Position numbers and translations under genes: made by a program
Shown: one piece after another, positions 41,067 to 45,029 of the stretch
Layout: each line of letters begins with the position of its first letter
Position numbering within the stretch: the first letter of the stretch is position 1
Assembly: GCA_015056305.1 (NCBI GenBank)
Contig: SVGO01000010.1
Span: 1-45,029 of the forward strand
Length of the DNA stretch: 45,029 nt
Direction of reading: 5' to 3'
Source of the DNA: Clostridiales bacterium
Lineage (GTDB): Bacteria; Bacillota; Clostridia; Christensenellales; Aristaeellaceae
Notes under the pieces: model-generated
The model's input: only the letters and a program-made list of their open reading frames with translations
Databases searched by the model: none
What the model was told of the DNA's origin: nothing

Positions 41067-41789
41067 TTACAGCGCGATCTCTACGCGCACAGCTTTGCCA
41101 ACCAGTTTGATATCGCTGATATGGACAGATTCTGTTCCCAGATCCCTGTCGCCGCTCTGCAGAAGGATATTGCTGTTGCCAAGCAGTTTAATCCGACGCA
41201 GACAGCGATGGGCGCCATATTCGACCAGCATAATTGCGCCGTCGATGGGCAGAGTCTGCGGTACAACGAGAACCAGATCGCCCTTCTCAATGCGCATCGC
41301 ACGCATAGAGTCGTCCGGCGCAAGGAAATAAACAACCTTGTCAGGCTTTGCACCCTCAATCTTTCCATCCTGAATCGGCACCATACGACGAGAAACCTGA
41401 ATCCAGCCGGCATTCATGACAGGAACGGGTCTGAGCACGCTGGAAAGAGCATCCAGCCAGATGCCGCTCTGTTCTTCCTTGGACTGCGCCGTGGCAGCGG
41501 GCTGCGGTTCGGGTTTGGGCTGAACAGGCACAGGAGCAGGTTTGGCGGGAGCGAACGTGCTCAGATCTACCGTGGCTGCAATCTCATCCAGCGAAAAATC
41601 TGCTTCGCTGCGCTGGCTGGTGCCAAGCATCCTGAGAATTCTGCGTGCCTGATCATCCTGAATGATCCGGCGTCCCTCTTCAACATCCTTGATATATCCT
41701 TCAGAAACACCGCATTTCCTGGCCACCTGCTTGCGGGTCAGTTTCTGACGCGTGCGTTCCAGCAGAATCAAATCGCCCAAACGGCTCAT
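41067..41789 (-). CDS. XRE-type regulator with S24 (LexA-like) domain
   Basis: The 240-residue protein has an N-terminal XRE helix-turn-helix (about 16-40: LTRKQVARKCGVSEGYIKDVEEGRR), a Pro/Ala linker (79-100), and a C-terminal S24-like domain. The catalytic Ser is likely S161 in PDDSM, followed by EKGDLVLVV. The region holding the Lys partner reads CLRRIKLLG (196-204), with Arg where LexA has Lys and a Lys three residues later, so self-cleavage is uncertain. A-G at 127-128 (MNAGW) resembles the LexA cleavage pair. GAGGAGG lies before the ATG. It probably controls itself and the SprT-like gene. Confidence 0.85.
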   Translation of the reverse strand: MSRLGDLILLERTRQKLTRKQVARKCGVSEGYIKDVEEGRRIIQDDQARRILRMLGTSQRSEADFSLDEIAATVDLSTFAPAKPAPVPVQPKPEPQPAATAQSKEEQSGIWLDALSSVLRPVPVMNAGWIQVSRRMVPIQDGKIEGAKPDKVVYFLAPDDSMRAMRIEKGDLVLVVPQTLPIDGAIMLVEYGAHRCLRRIKLLGNSNILLQSGDRDLGTESVHISDIKLVGKAVRVEIAL

Positions 41790-41824
41790 GGCAATTCCTC
41801 CTCAATCTGTATATGCGCAAAAAA

Positions 41825-41849
41825 CGCTTAGCTCTCAATCGGCTAAGCG
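41825..41849 (-). terminator. Inverted repeat at the S24 promoter: terminator of the upstream gene and/or operator
   Basis: CGCTTAGC / GCTAAGCG (8 pairs), loop of nine bases, followed by six T's on the minus strand. The expected start of the S24 mRNA lies inside the 5' arm, so the hairpin should form mainly in transcripts coming from the YtvI-like gene. Confidence 0.65.
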
Positions 41850-41850
41850 C

Positions 41851-41879
41851 ATTATAACGTTTTCGCACGTTTTTGTAAA
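41851..41879 (-). promoter_or_regulatory. Promoter of the S24-SprT pair with internal direct repeat
   Basis: Minus strand TTTACA (41874-41879), 17 bases, perfect TATAAT (41851-41856). The spacer is made of two AAAACGT copies, ten bases apart (AAAACGTGCGAAAACGT), so they lie on one face of the helix, as expected for a repressor site. Confidence 0.72.
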
Positions 41880-41885
41880 GTGAAG

Positions 41886-43076
41886 TCACCGATCCGTCTC
41901 CATGGGCGGCGCAGGATCATATGTGGACAGGTTTTTGTCCTCAAGGCGAACCCGGGTCGTTTCGGCGAGCAGCGTATAGGCGATCGAGCAAACCGGGACT
42001 GCGGTCAGCATGCCAACAACGCCGAACATGCCGCCGCCTACAGTTACGGCAAGCATGACCCACATCGAAGGCAGGTTGATCGAGGTCGATACAACGCGGG
42101 GATAAATCAGATTGGTTTCAAGCTGCTGGAGAATCAGGATAAAGGCGACAAAACCGATAGCCTTCATCGGGCTTTCGATGAGAACCAGAAACGCACCGAT
42201 GACGCAAGAAATAATGGCGCCATAAATCGGGATCAATGCGCAGAAAAGCATGATGACAGAGATCACCAGTGCATGCGGGAATCGGAAGATCACCATGCCG
42301 CCAAAGCACAGGGCGCCAAGAATCACAGCTTCCGTACACTGGATTGTTACATAAGAAAAGAATGTCTTATGCGCCATTCTGGCAATCAGAATCACATCAT
42401 CACAAAAACGCTTTGGAAGGAACGCATAGAGGAGCTTCTTGCCCTGACGTGACAGCGTCTTTGTCTGCAGAAGGATGTAAATCGCGAAGACAAAGGAGAT
42501 AATGACGTCCGTCGCGCTGCCAAAGAGCGAAGAAACATTGGAAACCAGAGAGGAAGCAAAGATTCCCGCGTATTTCTGCACGAACGAAATCATTGAAGCC
42601 GCCACTTGATTGAGATCGGGAACCATCGGAGCAATCGCATCGTGGATTTCCGGATACCCCTCCAGCCAGTTCATCAGTTCGGTGATCCAGCGCTGAGCAG
42701 TCGGCACAAAGCGCATGATCGAACCGGCAAGCGATGTAACCGTATCTACCAGCTGAGGCACAACAATCATGCCAAAGAGCACAATCAGACACAGCAGCAG
42801 CACTATAGCGAGCACCATGCTCAGCGGCTTGCGGGTAGAATCCTTCACAAGCGGTTTTCCGGCCTTGTTTTTCTTTCTTAGGATTCTGTCAAACAAACGC
42901 ATAGGCACGCTGATAATGAATGCCATGCACGCACCGACAACAAAGGGAGAAAGAAGCGCAAGCGCAGAAACAAACCATCCGGAAATGGTTGAAACATGAC
43001 TGATGCAAAGAACGAGCACCACGACAAACGCAGCGAGAAGAATCAAAAAGCGTTTCGTATCACGGGAAAGCTGCAT
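41886..43076 (-). CDS. AI-2E/YtvI family membrane protein
   Basis: The 396-residue protein has about seven to eight hydrophobic helices and the family segment ALIPIYGAIISCVIGAFLVL (about 275-295), followed by the conserved hairpin LILQQLETNLIYPRVVS. The family includes TqsA (E. coli), PerM and the Bacillus sporulation protein YtvI; true substrates are disputed. I chose ATG 43076, with AGGAGG seven bases upstream; the extension to 43121 has none. The loop before helix 3 is long and polar. A TATAAT box is near 43119-43124 on the minus strand, with a poor -35. Confidence 0.87.
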   Translation of the reverse strand: MQLSRDTKRFLILLAAFVVVLVLCISHVSTISGWFVSALALLSPFVVGACMAFIISVPMRLFDRILRKKNKAGKPLVKDSTRKPLSMVLAIVLLLCLIVLFGMIVVPQLVDTVTSLAGSIMRFVPTAQRWITELMNWLEGYPEIHDAIAPMVPDLNQVAASMISFVQKYAGIFASSLVSNVSSLFGSATDVIISFVFAIYILLQTKTLSRQGKKLLYAFLPKRFCDDVILIARMAHKTFFSYVTIQCTEAVILGALCFGGMVIFRFPHALVISVIMLFCALIPIYGAIISCVIGAFLVLIESPMKAIGFVAFILILQQLETNLIYPRVVSTSINLPSMWVMLAVTVGGGMFGVVGMLTAVPVCSIAYTLLAETTRVRLEDKNLSTYDPAPPMETDR

Positions 43077-43198
43077 GATTGCCTCCTGTATGAGCTTGGA
43101 TATTTTTCCATGATATCTCATTATAACCGCTTTTGTTGAAAAATGAAACGGATTGTATGACTTTTTTCACCCAAGTCAATCGGTTATTGGATCAGCGC

Positions 43199-43227
43199 TT
43201 GAAAAGGCTGGTAAAATGCGCTATAGT
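43199..43227 (+). promoter_or_regulatory. Promoter for the fumarase genes
   Basis: TTGAAA (43199-43204), 17 bases, TATAGT (43222-43227). The leader to the ATG at 43265 is about 30 bases. Confidence 0.7.
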
Positions 43228-43264
43228 TATTGTCATCAAAGACCCATTCCGTTCGGAGGAAACC

Positions 43265-44104
43265 ATGAGAGAAATCGATGTTCGCCGCATAGAAGATACG
43301 ATTTATGAATTGTTCCTGAGCGCATGCTGCGAAATCGGCGAAGACGTACTTTCGCTGCTGCGCAGCAATCTCGAAATGGAAGAATCGCCCTTTGGCCGCG
43401 AAGTGCTGCGGCAGCTGATTCAAAACGATGAACTGGCTGCACAAAGGAAGATGCCGATCTGCCAAGATACCGGTATGGCTGTTATCTTTATGAATATCGG
43501 ACAGGATGTTCATTTGGTTGGCGGCGATGTGAACCTGGCCATTGAAAGCGGTGTACGCAGGGCCTATCGCGATGGTTACTTCCGTGCCAGCGTGCTTTCT
43601 CCGCTCGAGAGAATCAATACCAGAGACAACACGCCGGCTGTCGTTCATATGCGTATTGTTCCCGGCGATCGTATTGAAATCACTGCAGCGCCGAAGGGGT
43701 TTGGCTCCGAGAACATGTCCCGACTTTGGATGCTGACGCCTTCTCAGGGGATTGAGGGCGTTAAAGATGCTGTGGTGGAAACCGTGCGCCTCGCCGGAGG
43801 CAATCCCTGTCCGCCGGTTGTGGTCGGCGTCGGTATTGGCGGTACTGCAGAATGCGCTATGCTCATGGCCAAGCACAGCCTGACGCGCGAATGCGGAACT
43901 CCGTCTTCGGAGCCGGTTCTCGCCGACATGGAAAGAGAACTGCTCAAAAGGATCAATGGTCTTGGTATTGGGCCGCAGGGACTCGGCGGAACAACGACTG
44001 CACTGGCCGTGCATATTGAGCAGATGCCTACGCACATTGCAGGACTGCCCGTCGCCGTGAATATGCAGTGCCACGCCGCACGCCATAAGTCGGCATCGAT
44101 TTGA
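43265..44104 (+). CDS. Class I fumarate hydratase, alpha subunit
   Basis: The 279-residue protein is the N-terminal (alpha) half of a class I, [4Fe-4S] fumarase, which interconverts fumarate and malate. The three cluster cysteines appear as C66 (ICQDTG), C182 (NPCPP) and C269 (MQCHAARH). GIGGTAECAM and GPQGLGGTTTALAV are further family segments. I chose ATG 43265, preceded by GGAGGAAACC; the open frame extends to 43133 without support. The beta-subunit gene follows ten bases later. Tartrate dehydratase alpha subunits are close relatives, so the exact substrate is probable rather than proven. Confidence 0.92.
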   Translation: MREIDVRRIEDTIYELFLSACCEIGEDVLSLLRSNLEMEESPFGREVLRQLIQNDELAAQRKMPICQDTGMAVIFMNIGQDVHLVGGDVNLAIESGVRRAYRDGYFRASVLSPLERINTRDNTPAVVHMRIVPGDRIEITAAPKGFGSENMSRLWMLTPSQGIEGVKDAVVETVRLAGGNPCPPVVVGVGIGGTAECAMLMAKHSLTRECGTPSSEPVLADMERELLKRINGLGIGPQGLGGTTTALAVHIEQMPTHIAGLPVAVNMQCHAARHKSASI

Positions 44105-44114
44105 GGAAAAAGCA

Positions 44115-44663
44115 ATGAGCAAAATCATTCATGCACCGCTGTGCGCCGACGAGATTCAGACCCTTCGTGCAGGGGACAGTGTTCTGCTTTCCGGTACGAT
44201 TTATACCGGGCGCGACGCTGCGCATAAGCGTCTGTGCGCGCTGATCGGCGAAGGAAAAGAGCTTCCCTTTGATATCCGAAATCAGGTGATCTATTATGCC
44301 GGCCCCTGTCCGGCCAAACCCGGAGACGCTATCGGCTCCTGCGGACCGACGACGAGTTATCGCATGGATGCCTATGCGCCAATGCTCTGCGACCGTGGGT
44401 TGATCGGAATGATCGGAAAGGGACAAAGAAGCCAGACGGTGATCAATGCGCTCACGCGAAATGGCGGCGTGTATTTCGCCGCAACAGGAGGCGCCGGAGC
44501 GCTGATTGCAACCTGCGTAAAATCTGCTGAAGTGGTTGCGTTTGATGATCTGGGAACAGAGGCGATCAGGCGATTGACTGTCGAAAATCTCCCCTTGATT
44601 ATCGCCATCGATGCTCACGGCGGCAATCTCTATGAAGAAGGTCCTGATCTTTACAGAAAGTAA
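44115..44663 (+). CDS. Class I fumarate hydratase, beta subunit
   Basis: The 182-residue protein is the C-terminal (beta) part of class I fumarase: GDSVLLSGTIYTGRDAAHKR (about 20-39), YYAGPCPAKPGDAIGSCGPTTSYRMD (about 60-85), and MIGKGQRS near residue 99, which holds active-site basic residues. It complements the alpha subunit upstream, and the split in two genes is usual in anaerobes. GAGGAAAAAGC lies before the ATG. The next gene, an ABC ATPase, starts 48 bases later and probably belongs to another unit, though no terminator is visible between them. Confidence 0.93.
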   Translation: MSKIIHAPLCADEIQTLRAGDSVLLSGTIYTGRDAAHKRLCALIGEGKELPFDIRNQVIYYAGPCPAKPGDAIGSCGPTTSYRMDAYAPMLCDRGLIGMIGKGQRSQTVINALTRNGGVYFAATGGAGALIATCVKSAEVVAFDDLGTEAIRRLTVENLPLIIAIDAHGGNLYEEGPDLYRK

Positions 44664-44711
44664 TATTTGCGATATCAGATAAGCTTTCAGACATAAAGGA
44701 AGGTACTGTAG

Positions 44712-45029
44712 ATGAAAATTGTATTGCAGAATCTGACCAAGAAGTTCCCAAACCGCAAGAAAGGCATCCATGAGGATGTGATCGCTGTCAATGATTTCTC
44801 TTTTGAAATCCCAGACGGCAAACTCATCGGCCTGCTTGGACCATCCGGCTGCGGCAAAAGCACGGCGCTCAATCTCATTTGCGGTCTGCTTAAACCGACG
44901 AGCGGCAAGATTTACTTTGGCGAGGATGACGTTACCAGCCTGCCAGCCGAAAAGCGCGGCGTTGGTTTTGTGTTCCAGAGCTATGCGCTTTATCCGCATC
45001 TGACCGTTCTGCAGAATATCATGTTCCCG
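44712..45029 (+). CDS. ABC transporter ATPase, sugar type (3' truncated by window)
   Basis: The visible 106 residues hold an ABC ATPase N-terminus: KIVLQNLTKKF, an insert (about 14-23), Walker A GPSGCGKST (43-51), CGLLKPTSGKIYFGEDDV, LPAEKRGVGFVFQSYALYPHLTV (Q-loop near residue 92). The P-A-E-K-R-x-V-G-x-V-F-Q pattern fits the MalK/UgpC/MsmX group that powers carbohydrate import. The gene runs off the window. AAAGGAAGG lies about ten bases before the ATG. The insert between the first strand and Walker A is a little longer than in standard MsmX. Confidence 0.88.
   Translation, partial: MKIVLQNLTKKFPNRKKGIHEDVIAVNDFSFEIPDGKLIGLLGPSGCGKSTALNLICGLLKPTSGKIYFGEDDVTSLPAEKRGVGFVFQSYALYPHLTVLQNIMFP

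Noticed and set aside
41825-41849. Attenuator acting on the S24 gene's own mRNA
   Set aside because: The predicted transcription start falls within the 5' arm, so its own transcript would carry only part of the stem; terminator of the upstream gene or operator is more likely.
1-45029. CRISPR arrays, insertion sequences, prophage, tRNA or rRNA genes
   Set aside because: I looked for regular direct repeats, transposase motifs, phage structural genes, and conserved tRNA/rRNA segments on both strands and saw none.

Overview
The window (about 45 kb, moderate GC, dense genes on both strands) looks like chromosomal DNA of an anaerobic, Gram-positive, spore-forming Clostridia-type bacterium. The evidence is a tungsten-type aldehyde:ferredoxin oxidoreductase with its own four-cluster ferredoxin, a T-box leader on metG, a CtsR-type operator on clpB, a split cobalamin-dependent methionine synthase, a class I fumarase in two subunits, and a small protein that resembles alpha/beta-type spore SASPs. 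I see no insertion sequences, prophage, CRISPR array, tRNA or rRNA. The genus cannot be assigned from the sequence alone.

Layout, left to right. 1-3.7 kb: a 5'-truncated polyferredoxin, the AOR, and an uncharacterised protein with an internal duplication (same gene position as ydhW in the E. coli ydhYVWXUT operon). Convergent to it is a two-gene unit, MobB-like GTPase then THEP1-like NTPase (3.7-4.9 kb). 5.0-6.6 kb: a YtcJ-like amidohydrolase, divergent from a four-gene one-carbon/methionine operon (6.7-12.5 kb): DprA-like protein, stand-alone MetH reactivation domain, MetH core, and a fused homocysteine methyltransferase/MTHFR. 12.6-14.9 kb: an ABC-F ATPase and pgsA. 15.0-17.1 kb: asd-dapA on the minus strand, divergent from a long run of eight plus-strand genes (17.3-25.9 kb): M20 amidohydrolase, YesL-like membrane protein, SASP-like peptide, methyltransferase, hslO, TPR protein, HEAT-like protein, and a zinc-ribbon/TPR membrane protein.

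25.9-29.0 kb: T-box-controlled metG and tatD. 29.0-29.8 kb: mntP behind a yybP-ykoY manganese riboswitch. 29.8-34.9 kb: a complete BMP-type nucleoside ABC transporter operon, minus strand, with a strong hairpin between the binding-protein gene and the rest. 35.0-37.5 kb: a VOC/glyoxalase gene divergent from a MATE exporter and a GNAT acetyltransferase. 37.5-40.3 kb: clpB with a triple CtsR-like heptad. 40.3-43.1 kb: an S24-type regulator paired with a SprT-like metalloprotease, and a YtvI/AI-2E-family membrane protein. 43.2-45.0 kb: two-subunit fumarase, then the 5' end of a sugar-type ABC ATPase cut by the window edge.

Most genes are recognisable housekeeping or metabolic functions. The parts least explained by known systems are the duplicated-domain protein behind AOR, the metal-binding tail on MobB, the S24-regulator/SprT protease pair with its unusually patterned promoter, and the zinc-ribbon/TPR/chitobiase-like membrane protein at the end of the eight-gene run. 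Intergenic spans are all under 300 bases, and where they hold promoters, terminators or riboswitches these are listed.
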